Counted from the first letter of the stretch, positions 16,693-26,146 are shown. The stretch is DNA of 51,654 nt from Verrucomicrobiaceae bacterium (GCA_027490195.1 JAIXYN010000019.1:1-51654), one strand, 5' to 3'. The notes: generated by a model not told the origin, from the letters alone. Numbers and translations are program-made.

Positions 16693-18105
16693 TCACGCAT
16701 ACTTGCGATACACCGGCTTCCCCAGCGCGACGCCCTTGCGCTCAAAGCACGAAATGTTCACCCCCTGCGGATCAAACTCCAGGCGCGTGAAGTTATCGTC
16801 CGAGTGCACCTTCGAGGCCGCGCCCACATTGTAGCGATTCGCCGAGCTGGATTTCAGCGCCCCCTTGAGCAGAAAATCCCCCTCATCCATGTGCGGATAC
16901 GGCCAGAAGAAGGAAGACGAAATGACCGACAGCACCTTAAACGCCGGGTCCTGCGGAGACGTCAGCTCCACGCTGAAAGAGCAGTGCACATCCCCGGAAA
17001 GAAACACCACCTTCGGAATCTTCTCGCCCAGGATGAAGTCCAGGATTTGCGTTCTCTCCGGCACAAAGCCGCACCACTTGTCATCGCTGTCAGACTTCAG
17101 GTCCGGGAAAAACGGCACCGAAGACACGATCACCTTCACCCGGCCCGATCCATCCGCCAGCCACTTCAGCAGCGCCTTCATCTGCGCCGGCTTCACCATG
17201 CGCCGCGCCGCAGGGTCCTTCGACCACACACGCTCATTGCGGCAGTCCATCACAAACCAGTCGCAGCACCCGTCCTGAAACTGATACCAAAATTTGCTCA
17301 GCGTGCCCGTCAGGCGGCCATCCTTGCCCACATCATACAGCGGGCTGTGGCTGCACTGGTAGATCTGGTAGGAATGAATCGCCGCCGGGTACAGCGTCAC
17401 CCAGTCCCTCGCGGTCGCCTTCGCCGGCCAGTTGTCCTCGATCTCATGATCATCCATCACCATGTAGGTAGGCACGCGCGCCGTCAGCGCCTTGAAATGC
17501 GCCTGACCAAAAGCCGTGCGGTAGCGGCACAGGTAGTCATCGATGGATTTATCCTGGCCCACAAGATTGAGATCATCCGCATAGATCTGATCCCCCATCA
17601 TCACCAGGCCGTCGATGCTCCGGCCCGCATCCATCTGTTCCTGCATGCTGCGAAAGCATTTGTCACCGCGGTCATCCCACATCGTCCCGCCAAACAAACG
17701 CAGCAGGTAGCGGCAAGAGCCCACCACGTACGCGCGCGCCGCCGTCGCCTTCGCCGTGCCCGTTTTGAAGCCCACTGGCGCGATGCCGCCCCAGTCCAGC
17801 ACCTGCGCGGCATCCAGATTTTGCACATCCATTTCAGCAAAAAACCACCCCGCCTGGTACTCATACTCCGTGGCCTCCTTCAGCTTCGTAAAGACGCTCA
17901 CCCCCGTCATATCAAAGTGCGGCAGCAGCGGCACAAACTGCGGCTCGCCAAACTTCGCCGCACCCTTCACCCGCAGGCGCACCGCCGCAAAAGCCCGCCG
18001 GTACCCACCATTCACCACCTGGAAATCCCCCCGCAGCCAGATCCGCGCCTGGCTCTCCGTGGTATATCCTAACAGCGGGCCAACCGTCGGTGCTTCGATT
18101 TTCAT
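16693..18105 (-). CDS. phoD: PhoD-like metallophosphatase
   Basis: A 470-residue protein. The N-terminal ~125 residues form a beta domain (GPLLGYTTESQARIWLRG), as in the PhoD N-terminal domain. Metal-site motifs follow in order: GSCRYL, MMGDQIYAD, MVMDDHEIEDNW, and LSGDVHCSF near residue 370. These fit PhoD-type alkaline phosphatases or phosphodiesterases that use Fe and Ca. No signal peptide or Tat motif is visible, so a cytoplasmic location or an unusual substrate is possible. It faces the TIR gene convergently and appears monocistronic. Confidence 0.85.
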   Translation of the reverse strand: MKIEAPTVGPLLGYTTESQARIWLRGDFQVVNGGYRRAFAAVRLRVKGAAKFGEPQFVPLLPHFDMTGVSVFTKLKEATEYEYQAGWFFAEMDVQNLDAAQVLDWGGIAPVGFKTGTAKATAARAYVVGSCRYLLRLFGGTMWDDRGDKCFRSMQEQMDAGRSIDGLVMMGDQIYADDLNLVGQDKSIDDYLCRYRTAFGQAHFKALTARVPTYMVMDDHEIEDNWPAKATARDWVTLYPAAIHSYQIYQCSHSPLYDVGKDGRLTGTLSKFWYQFQDGCCDWFVMDCRNERVWSKDPAARRMVKPAQMKALLKWLADGSGRVKVIVSSVPFFPDLKSDSDDKWCGFVPERTQILDFILGEKIPKVVFLSGDVHCSFSVELTSPQDPAFKVLSVISSSFFWPYPHMDEGDFLLKGALKSSSANRYNVGAASKVHSDDNFTRLEFDPQGVNISCFERKGVALGKPVYRKYA

Positions 18106-18223
18106 GATCAGTGTGGGGTTAAATTCCTAAGCCCAAACAAATGCCACAACTAAGAAAAGTCAAAACAAACAACGGCGCAAAAAAAACGCCCCCACCCGAA
18201 ACCTCCAGCTCCGCGCTCGGCCC

Positions 18224-18653
18224 AGCTCCGTACTGGGAGCGCCGATATTTTATCGGCTCCGGCCGCACGTCCCTGCCACACCGCCACGCAATCAGCCTGC
18301 CTGAAACCACATCGCCCCCTCCCATCGCAGCGCGCAGCTCCGTACTGGGAGCGCCGATATGTTATCGGCTCCGGCCGCACGTCCCTGCCACACCGCCACG
18401 CAATCAGCCTGCCTAAAACCACAGCGCCCCCTCCCATCGCAGCGCGCAGCTCCGTACTGGGAGCGCCGATATTTTATCGGCTCCGGCCGCACGTCCCTGC
18501 CACACCGCCACGCAATCAGCCTGCCTAAAACCACAGCGCCCCTCCCATCGCAGCGCTCCTTCCAGAGCCGGTTAAAAACCAGCGCTCCCAGCACCGCATC
18601 GCCGCCCCGCGCTGGGCGCAGCTCCGTACTGGGAGCGCCGATATGTTATACCA
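18224..18653. repeat. REP-A cluster with 112-bp tandem repeats
   Basis: Three tandem units of exactly 112 bp start at 18224, 18336 and 18448, each opening with a forward REP-A hairpin (18233, 18345, 18457). An inverted GGTT-form hairpin follows at 18563-18590, then a last forward copy from 18629 that breaks off in its loop at about 18650. The stretch from 18106 to 18862 holds only repeats. Confidence 0.8.
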
Positions 18654-18746
18654 TGCACAATTGAAAACAGGTCTTTTCGCTGAGAGGACATGCGTGCTTT
18701 CTGGAAGGTAGGTCGGTCGTGTTTGGCGTCGAGGACCACCCATGCT

Positions 18747-18857
18747 CCAGCGCCCACTCCGCCAAACCGCCCGACTGCGAAGACGTTCGTACGCCCCAGC
18801 GCCCACTCCGCCAAACCGCCCGACTGCGAAGACGTTCGTACGCCCCAGCACCCACGG
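18747..18857. repeat. 49-bp tandem repeat
   Basis: The unit beginning CCAGCGCCCACTCCGCC occurs at 18747 and 18796 with almost no change, and a third copy starts at 18845 and soon diverges. It adjoins the 3' end of the next gene. Confidence 0.75.
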
Positions 18858-18862
18858 TGCGC

Positions 18863-19624
18863 TCAAGGCTGCCCGAACGCTCGCAGGCTCAAGACGTTTG
18901 CCCCACGCTCATGCAACTCCAGCATGCGCTCCCGCACCGACTGCGCGATCTCCTCAGAGGTGGCGTAAGGCTGGGGAGCAAAGGCGGGCGCGCGTGCGTC
19001 GAGTCCCAGGTCATACAGCCGCGCCAGTTGCTCCAGAGCCCGGAGACGGATGGCCAGCATCGGCGGAGGTGGTACAGGCTCCGCCGCACCCACACACACT
19101 TCAGCTTTCGAAGCCTTGGCGTGGCCAGCCGGCCTGGCCTCCGACACGTCCTCCGTCGTGACCACAGCATCTGGCAGAGCGAAGGAGGAAGCACGCGGAG
19201 CCATGGAGGCTGTTCGCAAAACGAATGAGGAAGCCTCAGCGCCGGAGGCCTGACAGGTCAGCTGAATCGTCTGCCACAGCATCGCACCGATGCGTTCCCT
19301 CAGCACCGCGAAGTCATCCGGACTGCGCGGCGCGTTCGCGATGATCTGCTTCTGCAGCTTGCGCCAGTGATATGACACCAACTTGAGGCTGAGCCCCAGC
19401 GTACGCGCCACCTGCAGCAGCGGCAGACCCTGGCCCACGTGCAGATCATAGACCCACTCCCGGACCATCAGCCCCTGCGCCCGCCTTTGGGCGATCAGCC
19501 CCCGCGCCCCCGAAGGCAAACGTCCCAGATCCGCCTCCAAAGCCCCCTTCGCCAAGGGCTCAGCGTCCTCAGCAGAGCAGCCCTCTCCAGCGGCTGCGCA
19601 GTCTATGGGTGATTTTCTAGACAT
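18863..19624 (-). CDS. HTH protein, possibly phage terminase small-subunit-like
   Basis: A 253-residue protein. Residues ~55-95 contain a helix-turn-helix of the sigma-70 region 4 or LuxR kind (LLQVARTLGLSLKLVSYHWRKLQ). The rest is Ala/Pro-rich with helices near the C-terminus. Terminase small subunits and transposon HTH proteins can look like this; no large terminase gene is nearby, so I do not assign a role. Seven bases before the start lies a double TACCA box (19631-19650) shared with other minus-strand genes here. Confidence 0.5.
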   Translation of the reverse strand: MSRKSPIDCAAAGEGCSAEDAEPLAKGALEADLGRLPSGARGLIAQRRAQGLMVREWVYDLHVGQGLPLLQVARTLGLSLKLVSYHWRKLQKQIIANAPRSPDDFAVLRERIGAMLWQTIQLTCQASGAEASSFVLRTASMAPRASSFALPDAVVTTEDVSEARPAGHAKASKAEVCVGAAEPVPPPPMLAIRLRALEQLARLYDLGLDARAPAFAPQPYATSEEIAQSVRERMLELHERGANVLSLRAFGQP

Positions 19625-19630
19625 ATGAAA

Positions 19631-19650
19631 AAGTGGTAGAATATGGTAAA
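19631..19650 (-). promoter_or_regulatory. Double GTGGTA/TACCAC box
   Basis: On the minus strand TACCATATTC is followed directly by TACCACTT, giving about one helical turn between the repeats. It lies only seven bases from the start codon at 19624, so a bound protein would block translation initiation or transcription. The gap 19651-19997 has no gene I can support. Confidence 0.45.
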
Positions 19651-19997
19651 AAAAGGCTCAAAAGAATACGATGGGAGCTGAGCGCGGTAGCGTGCTTCAC
19701 AACGCACATCACGTACTGATTGGGATTCTCAGTCGCAAATTCAAGCGGTTTGTTTTGGAAAGGCTGGGCAGCGCGGCTTTCCTCCCGCTCCGGGGACGGT
19801 GAGCAAATCAATTCACCAGTTTCACTAAAAGGGCTGATTTCAGCAAATGCTGAAACAGGCAGAAACAGTGAAATCGCACACCTTCGGCGGCCCCAAGGGT
19901 GTCTACTTTTGCTCCAGACCGTGACCGCCTTCGTGGACGCGTCGAAGGCGGCCAAATTTGTCCTTGGGCTCGGCGCATGGCTCCGCCAACCGAGCCT

Positions 19998-21128
19998 TCA
20001 TCCCCGGAGAGGCTCCGTTCCCTCGCTGAGAATCGAAAGATAAGCCTCGTAGCAGTACAGGCGGCCATACTTGCCACCCGTGATTTCACGTACCAGCCCG
20101 ATGGCCTGGAGCTTCTTCAATGTGGCTCCCGCCGTCATCGCAGAAAGGCCGGTGCATTCCATCGCACGCGCAGCGGAAAGAATGGGGCTTTTCTGCAATT
20201 GCTCATGGATGCGCAGCGCGGAGCCTGCGCTCTTGCCCAAAGCGGAGAGTCTTTCCCGGTCATCACGAAAGAGCTGCAGCAGCCGCTTGGCCGTGCTCAC
20301 GGCCAGATCCGCCGTCTCCGCCACGCCCGTGAGGAAGAACTCCAGCCACTCCTCCCACACGCCCGTCAGGCGCACCTGCTGCAGCAGCTCGTAGTAGCGC
20401 TGGCGGTGCTGCTTGAAATAAAGGCTCAGGTACAGCATCGGCTGCTGCATCACCCCTTCAGAGCACAGCAAAAAGGTGATCAGCAGACGGCCCAGGCGGC
20501 CATTGCCATCCAGAAACGGGTGGATCGTCTCAAACTGCACATGCGCCAGCGCCGCCTTGATCAGCACCGGCGTGCGCACCGGATCATTGTGCAGAAATTT
20601 CTCCAGTGCGCCCAGGCACTCCACCACCTGATCCGGCGGCGGCGGCACATACGCCGCATTGCCAGGGCGTGTCCCGCCGATCCAGTTTTGCGAACGCCGA
20701 AACTCCCCGGGTTCCTTGTCACTGCCACGTCCGTCAGATAGCAGCACCCCGTGAATTTCCTTCAGCAGACGCAGCGACAGCGGCAGCCCCTCCTGCAGCA
20801 GCTGCAGACCGCGTTGCAGGGCCGCCACATAGCGGGATACTTCTTGCACGTCATCCATGGGCACGCCGGGAGCCCCCCGCGCCTCAAACAGCACCAGATC
20901 AGACAGCGACGACTGCGTGCCTTCGATCTGGGAAGACAGCACCGCCTCCTTCCGAACATAGGCATACAGGAACGGTTGCGGGTCCGGCAGCATCGTGGTG
21001 ATCCCGTCCAGCCTGCCCACCGCCAGCACCGCCCGGTGCGCCAGATCGTGCAGCTCAGCGCTCATTTCCAGCGGCGGCTCCGGCGGCAGTGGGGCCGGCA
21101 CGAATGCCCGGCACGGCTCTCCCACCAT
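19998..21128 (-). CDS. fic: Fic-domain protein, class II with N-terminal inhibitory helix
   Basis: I start at ATG 21128 (MVGEPCRAFVPAPLPP), which matches the usual beginning of this family and gives 376 residues; an in-frame ATG at 21356 would add 76 atypical residues. The core motif HPFLDGNGRLGR begins at residue 203 and is intact, so AMP transfer to a protein hydroxyl is expected. SSQIEG at 65-70 fits the inhibitory [ST]xxxE motif, with Glu69 blocking ATP until released. A winged-helix-like tail (about 300-370) suggests DNA binding or autoregulation. An 11-bp inverted repeat lies upstream at 21201-21234. Targets cannot be read from sequence. Confidence 0.85.
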   Translation of the reverse strand: MVGEPCRAFVPAPLPPEPPLEMSAELHDLAHRAVLAVGRLDGITTMLPDPQPFLYAYVRKEAVLSSQIEGTQSSLSDLVLFEARGAPGVPMDDVQEVSRYVAALQRGLQLLQEGLPLSLRLLKEIHGVLLSDGRGSDKEPGEFRRSQNWIGGTRPGNAAYVPPPPDQVVECLGALEKFLHNDPVRTPVLIKAALAHVQFETIHPFLDGNGRLGRLLITFLLCSEGVMQQPMLYLSLYFKQHRQRYYELLQQVRLTGVWEEWLEFFLTGVAETADLAVSTAKRLLQLFRDDRERLSALGKSAGSALRIHEQLQKSPILSAARAMECTGLSAMTAGATLKKLQAIGLVREITGGKYGRLYCYEAYLSILSEGTEPLRG

Positions 21129-21200
21129 CGAAATGGGCACATAATGACCGGTAAGGCCGTGCGACAGGGTGAAAATCAAGGGAATGGAATTTGGTCCCCT

Positions 21201-21234
21201 CAAAATCAAGGAAAGCCCATCATCCTTGATTTTG
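21201..21234. promoter_or_regulatory. Inverted repeat upstream of fic, likely operator
   Basis: CAAAATCAAGG (21201-21211) and CCTTGATTTTG (21224-21234) are perfect inverses around 12 bases. A third half-site AAAATCAAGG lies at 21172-21181. They are 45 to 105 bases before the ATG at 21128, which supports that start. The winged-helix tail of the Fic protein is a candidate binder. Confidence 0.55.
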
Positions 21235-21483
21235 CCACCGATGAAATCAAGTTTGTTGAATTTCACCCGGGCGATCACCGCGCCCGCCGCCTTCCTCCAA
21301 CACCCCCCAAATAGCAGCAGCGCATTCGCACAGGTCTCAGGGCAGGTGTGGCGCAAAGCGATCGCTTGCCAAAATCAGAGCACTCGAGTTTACTTCTCCC
21401 ATCAAACCCGCCGTGCCTCGGCTTGCATGCGTAATTCGGCGGGTCTTTTTTGCCCGAACAAGAAAAGCGGTGCTTGTCACGGT

Positions 21484-22200
21484 TCAGTTCATCTCAATCC
21501 AAAGATGACGCAGTTCGATGTCGTCGAGGCCGCCGGTGCGTTGGTGGCGTGACTGCAACGTTTGCACGCGGGCCGCAGGATCATGGCTCAAAGGCCTGAT
21601 GGCGTCGGATGGACTCCACAGCGGGCCTGAAGACTGGGCCAGATCAGAGATCCAGCCGTTGACCTTCTGTTCCCAGTGCGCCGGCGTTTCCTTCTGCACA
21701 TAGGCGATCATCGCTGCAAAAGTATGCGCACCGCCGTGCAGCCCCAGCTTGAAGCGCTGGATGCCGCCCGTCGTTCCCGACGAGGTGAAGACGTATTCTC
21801 GCTCGTCGCGATCAGCGCCCCTGGGCGTGGGCAACCGTTTGCATTCGATGGGGAAGAGCGATTGAAACTGGTTGTGGCGTCTGCCGTCGATGAAGATCAC
21901 CGCTGCCTTAGGTTTCGCTGTCAGGTCTATCCTGCGCCCGGCGTGGGACTCATCCCTCGTTTCGCAGCAGAACTGTAAATGGCTCCAATCGGCTGAGTGG
22001 TGCGTCGCGCTGTTGAGGTGAGCGGCCAGATGTTCCGTGAGGCCGGTTTCAGATTCACACGCGGGGCGTTCGGGATGGTCGCGCCACTGTGGAAGCTCCG
22101 CCGCTATGAATTCGAACATTTCCACCCTCGCAGCGCCTTGCAGTTGTATCTCCTTGTCGAGACGTCCTGAGGAAATCGATGGTGGCTGGTCGGAGAGCAT
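21484..22200 (-). CDS. Putative PD-(D/E)XK nuclease, partner of the methylase
   Basis: A 238-residue protein encoded 13 bases downstream of the methylase gene on the same strand. Residues 50-62 (ESETGLTEHLAAHL) fit the first helix of a PD-(D/E)XK fold. Asp92 in RRIDL and Glu119-x-Lys121 in FPIECKRL fit the catalytic signature, separated by strand-forming residues. I know no named family. The pairing with a DNA methylase suggests the cutting part of a restriction-like system, but a recognition domain is not obvious. Confidence 0.55.
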   Translation of the reverse strand: MLSDQPPSISSGRLDKEIQLQGAARVEMFEFIAAELPQWRDHPERPACESETGLTEHLAAHLNSATHHSADWSHLQFCCETRDESHAGRRIDLTAKPKAAVIFIDGRRHNQFQSLFPIECKRLPTPRGADRDEREYVFTSSGTTGGIQRFKLGLHGGAHTFAAMIAYVQKETPAHWEQKVNGWISDLAQSSGPLWSPSDAIRPLSHDPAARVQTLQSRHQRTGGLDDIELRHLWIEMN

Positions 22201-22213
22201 GGGTTCCTGAAAA

Positions 22214-25078
22214 TTAAAATCCCTGTTCGCTCATTTCCGCCAGTGTCTCGTCTGCATCCCGCAGAGCGATGGACCGCAGCCAGTACCTCAGCCTGTCCGG
22301 CTTCAGCAGGTAGATGCAGGAGCCGTCATAAATGCGCGCGATGCGGCTCACGTTCAGCCCCGCTCCCCGTTTTTCTTTCAGAAGGGCATCAACCTTTCCC
22401 TTCAGCTCATCGGCATTCGTCCAGTCCACCGTTCCTTGGCCAAACACGTATGGCTGGCAGATCACACCAGGCCACGCCTGCTCTGGCAAGGCACGCAGCT
22501 TGTTCTTTTTGTAAACACCGTTGATGCGTGCGGTGAAGACGTCGTTGAAGGCCGGCAGCGCAGGCCTGCCGGATTGTTTCATGGCCGCAGAACCTTCGCC
22601 TAGGCGAATGAGATCGCGGTAGTAGTCCACGATGTCATCGATAAGGATCTTTTCGTGGACGGAAATCTTGAGATCCCAATCCTCTGGAAAAGGCAAATTC
22701 AATATATCGTCGGACAGTACTGCTGTTGCTTTAGATGCCAGCGCTGAAGTGCCTTGTAAGGCCATTAGCGCTTGTAGTTCTCTTTTTTGAGAAGCAATCC
22801 ATTTGGCAGCAAACTCTAACGACTTACGGTCACCACTCGCCGCTGAAATTCCAAGAACTGTGTGTGGATAACTCAAAAATCCCTTATCCCAAGTTCCGAA
22901 ATGCAAATCTTCATGCTTGTGTATCAATAATAATGGAGGTGAATAGATTTCAGATCTCCTTGGCCATTGGATAAGTCTGTCAGGCACTTTGCCAAATTTA
23001 GACTGGTTGAGTTCACCGTCTATAAAGTCAGTAGCATAAACGCAGCTTTTTCCAATAATATGTTCTGCTGGACGATCGTCATTAGGATTTCCCAATATCC
23101 AGCCCTCCCCAATTTCCCATTTAGACTTAGCTGCCAAGTCTTTGAGAGTGCTCAAACTTTTGGCCCTGTTTGCAAATCCCAGCACACGGCCGCCGCCCAG
23201 CAAATCGCTGCGCCACACTCCATCGTGGTTCAAGGCCTGTTCCCTTGTGAGCCAGTGCATGTCGTAGTAGTCGATGTCGAACCCTTGTTCGGCATCTGTG
23301 CGTCCGCTACGGCGGAAGGTGGCATGCAAAATCTGTCGGCTCGGCGGCGCTTCCTTTGCCTCTGCCACGACAGTGACGACCTTGGTATCAGCACCACCTT
23401 TGTCGAACAGACCTCGCACAGAGATGAAATCAAGAATCTCACGTACATCCCAGCGCTCGATAAACTTCCGGCGAAAGCCGCTGGATTTCTGATTGTAGAG
23501 AAAATTGTATTGCTGGAGCATCGACAGCACGCCGCCAGGAGCCAGCATCTCCATTCCCTCGTGCAGAAATAGATAGGCCACCTGCTTGTCCGGCAAATCA
23601 TCGTGCTCCGTCTTGTAGCGCTTGTAAGCCTTCTTGGCCCCCTCGGTGGTCAGCTTTGAGGCAAAAGGAGGATTGCCAACGATGACGCCCACCTTGTCCT
23701 TGATCCTGCCTGCTTCACGCACCTCAAAGAAGCAGCCCGTGTGAATGAATCTTTCCTTCAATTCAGGAAAGAGCTTCACACTTTTGCGGATCTCCATGGG
23801 CTCCAGCGCATCGCAGACAGCCAGGCAGAGGCTGAAGGCCGCCAACTCCACGGCTCCTTCTTCCAGATCCACGCCACGAATGCGCGAGGTCAGCAGTTTC
23901 TTGAGCTGCGTCTGGTTGGGCTTGGCCCAGTTGTTCCGTGACCGCCAGTGCAGCACGAGGCGCTTGTACGCCTCCACCAGAAACACCCCGGAGCCGCAGG
24001 CCCCGTCCAGAATAACCTCGTTTTTTTCGTCCAGCCGGTCTAGCCGCTCCCAGCTCAGTACCTCGCCCAGCATCAGGCGCACCAGGAAGTGCGGCGTATA
24101 GACGGCCACGGAGGAGTCTTTGACAAAGAGCTGGTAGATGTGGCTGATGAGCTCCACGGGCAGGTCTGCAAAGGAGTAGCGCTCCCAGAGTGTGAGCTGC
24201 CCGTTTGCCTCCTGCCGCCTTTCCACTAGACGCGCAAACTTGGGCAGCTGCCTGCTTTCCTTCAGCGTTGCAATGTCGTCGCTGCTCAGCGTGAAAACGT
24301 TTCCATTGAATCGCTTTTCCAGCTCTGCCAGCAAATCTGCCAAGGCAGGGCCGTCAGCCAGCACCTCAAAGAACCTGGTGGCACCGGCGTGGAAACGACC
24401 AAAAAAACCATCTTCAAACACCTTGCGTGCTTCCAGGTAGGCGATGAGCACGGAGAGGATCAGCAGCTTCCGGCGCAGCGGCTTCGGCAGGATGCCTTCA
24501 TGGTTCAGCTCCTCATGCAGATCTTTGACGGCTTTGATGAGAGTCTTCTGTGCTGACTGCCTGCTGGAGAGCAGGTCTTTGCACACTTGGGCATCATCCC
24601 AAAGGGAGCCATTGCGCAGGCGCTCGGCATCCCACCATGGGTCATTGGCGACCTGTACAGCCAGGTTCAGGATCTTATAGGGATTACAGATGATTTCCCG
24701 CTCATCTTCAAAATCCGGCTTGTGAGCACAGCGAAAGAGTTGCACAAGACCATGAGTGACCCGGTAAACCAACGGCACACCGCCCCAACTCCACAACTCT
24801 TGGTGGCGCTTGCCAAAGTCGGGATCGCTGACAGGTCCGTCCGTCCAGTAGATGAAGGCCTGCGCCACCGGCGGCTTGCCTTCTTGGGAGGCCTCAAAGA
24901 AGACGGCATCCGCCCCGTAACGATCCGCTTTTTCCATGACCTGCACCACTTCGGGCTGCTTGTTTTGGCGGTTAAATCCACGAACAGGGACCACCCCATC
25001 AACAGCTTGGCTGCTGTCGAGGTCGGATAGCCAATGTGTTCGTTTGATCATTGAAGGATTTTGACGATCAGATGTCAT
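22214..25078 (-). CDS. N6-adenine DNA methyltransferase (Eco57I/type II-like)
   Basis: A 954-residue protein. The N-terminal 130 residues look like a degenerate nuclease-like or accessory domain, followed by a long helical region. The methylase core has motif I DGACGSGVFL (358-367) for S-adenosylmethionine and the catalytic motif IV NPPF (469-472). The C-terminal ~350 residues resemble target-recognition regions of fused methylases, with KVDALLKEKRGAGLNVSRI near the end. It would methylate adenine in a specific site. The adjacent gene at 21484-22200 is the likely nuclease partner. A BREX PglX role is less likely since no other BREX genes are present. Confidence 0.8.
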   Translation of the reverse strand: MTSDRQNPSMIKRTHWLSDLDSSQAVDGVVPVRGFNRQNKQPEVVQVMEKADRYGADAVFFEASQEGKPPVAQAFIYWTDGPVSDPDFGKRHQELWSWGGVPLVYRVTHGLVQLFRCAHKPDFEDEREIICNPYKILNLAVQVANDPWWDAERLRNGSLWDDAQVCKDLLSSRQSAQKTLIKAVKDLHEELNHEGILPKPLRRKLLILSVLIAYLEARKVFEDGFFGRFHAGATRFFEVLADGPALADLLAELEKRFNGNVFTLSSDDIATLKESRQLPKFARLVERRQEANGQLTLWERYSFADLPVELISHIYQLFVKDSSVAVYTPHFLVRLMLGEVLSWERLDRLDEKNEVILDGACGSGVFLVEAYKRLVLHWRSRNNWAKPNQTQLKKLLTSRIRGVDLEEGAVELAAFSLCLAVCDALEPMEIRKSVKLFPELKERFIHTGCFFEVREAGRIKDKVGVIVGNPPFASKLTTEGAKKAYKRYKTEHDDLPDKQVAYLFLHEGMEMLAPGGVLSMLQQYNFLYNQKSSGFRRKFIERWDVREILDFISVRGLFDKGGADTKVVTVVAEAKEAPPSRQILHATFRRSGRTDAEQGFDIDYYDMHWLTREQALNHDGVWRSDLLGGGRVLGFANRAKSLSTLKDLAAKSKWEIGEGWILGNPNDDRPAEHIIGKSCVYATDFIDGELNQSKFGKVPDRLIQWPRRSEIYSPPLLLIHKHEDLHFGTWDKGFLSYPHTVLGISAASGDRKSLEFAAKWIASQKRELQALMALQGTSALASKATAVLSDDILNLPFPEDWDLKISVHEKILIDDIVDYYRDLIRLGEGSAAMKQSGRPALPAFNDVFTARINGVYKKNKLRALPEQAWPGVICQPYVFGQGTVDWTNADELKGKVDALLKEKRGAGLNVSRIARIYDGSCIYLLKPDRLRYWLRSIALRDADETLAEMSEQGF

Positions 25079-25274
25079 GAAATGAAAGAGGTCAAGAGTG
25101 ATTTTTTAGTCATTACGTCTCTGTGCTGCTCTCACGGCATGCAACGGTCGCGTTTCGGCGTAAAGGGGGACGGAATGGAGCAATTATAAGATGCAACCGG
25201 TCTTGTTGTCGGCGGTGCTTTCCAGAGAGATAGGGATTGAGTGGGATGCATCATTTGCGGTCTTCGCCCCCCAA

Positions 25275-25922
25275 TCACCGATCCCAAAAATCCGGCACCG
25301 CCTGCGGCACCTCGACCATCCAGCTGCCATCCCTCTTGAGCCTTGATGCGATGCGCCCATCGATCTGCTGCTCGATCTCCCGCCGGTACAAGTTCGCATC
25401 CAGCAGCGTCCATTTGCCGGAGCGGAGCTGGAGGAGCTCGGCGATGCGGTTGCGGGTGACGGCGCCGGCGCCTTTGTCCAGAGCGGCGCCGCTGCCGATG
25501 TCTTCGATGTAGATGACGTCGTACTTCGCGTAGTCGCGCGCGGCGCGGAAGTCTTCCAGATCCACGGCGGGGATGAGGTGGGCGATTTGCGGACCGCGAT
25601 GGCCGGTCGTGGTGGGGATTTTCCAGTGGCCGCGTGCGGCGGCGGACTGCAGGCAGGCCAGCGCTTGCTTCAGCACGTGCGTCTTGCCCACGCCAGAAGG
25701 CCCCAGCAGCGACACCCATCGGCGCGGGTGCTCGCGACGAATGACCGCGCTGCAAAACGCCTGCACCGACGGCAGTACCTCGCGTAGCCCAGGGTGATAA
25801 ACCTCAAACCGCCAAGGCCATGCGGCCACGTGCGGGTGGAGGTCTGCTAGAGCTTCTTCAGGCGTAGCTGGCACGGGCGTTGGCGCGGCCGCTGCGCGCA
25901 GGATTTGGGCGGGAGTCTGCAT
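25275..25922 (-). CDS. DnaC-like AAA+ ATPase, helicase loader
   Basis: The likely start is ATG 25922 (MQTPAQILRAAAAPTP), giving 215 residues. Walker A GPSGVGKT spans 74-81, and VIYIEDI is a Walker B strand with the catalytic acidic pair. The layout fits DnaC/IstB-type loaders that place the replicative helicase on DNA. It lies downstream of the HTH initiator-like gene on the same strand, as lambda P follows O, which argues for a replication role and against an IS21 IstB. A repeat-rich 250-base gap lies between them. Confidence 0.7.
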   Translation of the reverse strand: MQTPAQILRAAAAPTPVPATPEEALADLHPHVAAWPWRFEVYHPGLREVLPSVQAFCSAVIRREHPRRWVSLLGPSGVGKTHVLKQALACLQSAAARGHWKIPTTTGHRGPQIAHLIPAVDLEDFRAARDYAKYDVIYIEDIGSGAALDKGAGAVTRNRIAELLQLRSGKWTLLDANLYRREIEQQIDGRIASRLKRDGSWMVEVPQAVPDFWDR

Positions 25923-26070
25923 GGTGGCTAAGGGTGAAAAGTGAAACGAGTTTGTGAAATGGTCTGAAAGGCTGGAGTGTTGGAGTGCGGTGTGAGGAGG
26001 TTCTGGTCCTCGTCCTCCTACTCGAACTCGTCCTCGATCAAGGCGTGTCGCAGGCCAAAAGTGCCACGAC

Positions 26071-26146
26071 CATCCAGCATCCAGCATCCAGCATCCAGAA
26101 ACCAGCATCCAGCATCCAGCATCGAGCATCCAGCCAGCCAGCCAGC
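26071..26146. repeat. CATCCAG short tandem repeats
   Basis: The heptamer CATCCAG occurs about nine times, with one break (AAACCAG) and one variant (CATCGAG), before passing into CAGC repeats. It fills part of the gap between the initiator-like and loader genes. The number of copies is likely variable. Confidence 0.8.

Noticed and set aside
16804..18072. Long plus-strand frame opposite the PhoD-like gene
   Set aside because: It is very rich in Arg and His, has no motif, and mirrors the high-GC codon pattern of the real gene.
19617..19955. 112-codon minus-strand frame upstream of the HTH gene
   Set aside because: It covers the GTGGTA box and has no signal peptide or domain. It may be a gene remnant, but I cannot support it.
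25132..25755. Arg-rich 207-codon frame overlapping the DnaC-like gene
   Set aside because: It is an alternative frame of the Walker-motif gene with a biased, protein-unlike composition.
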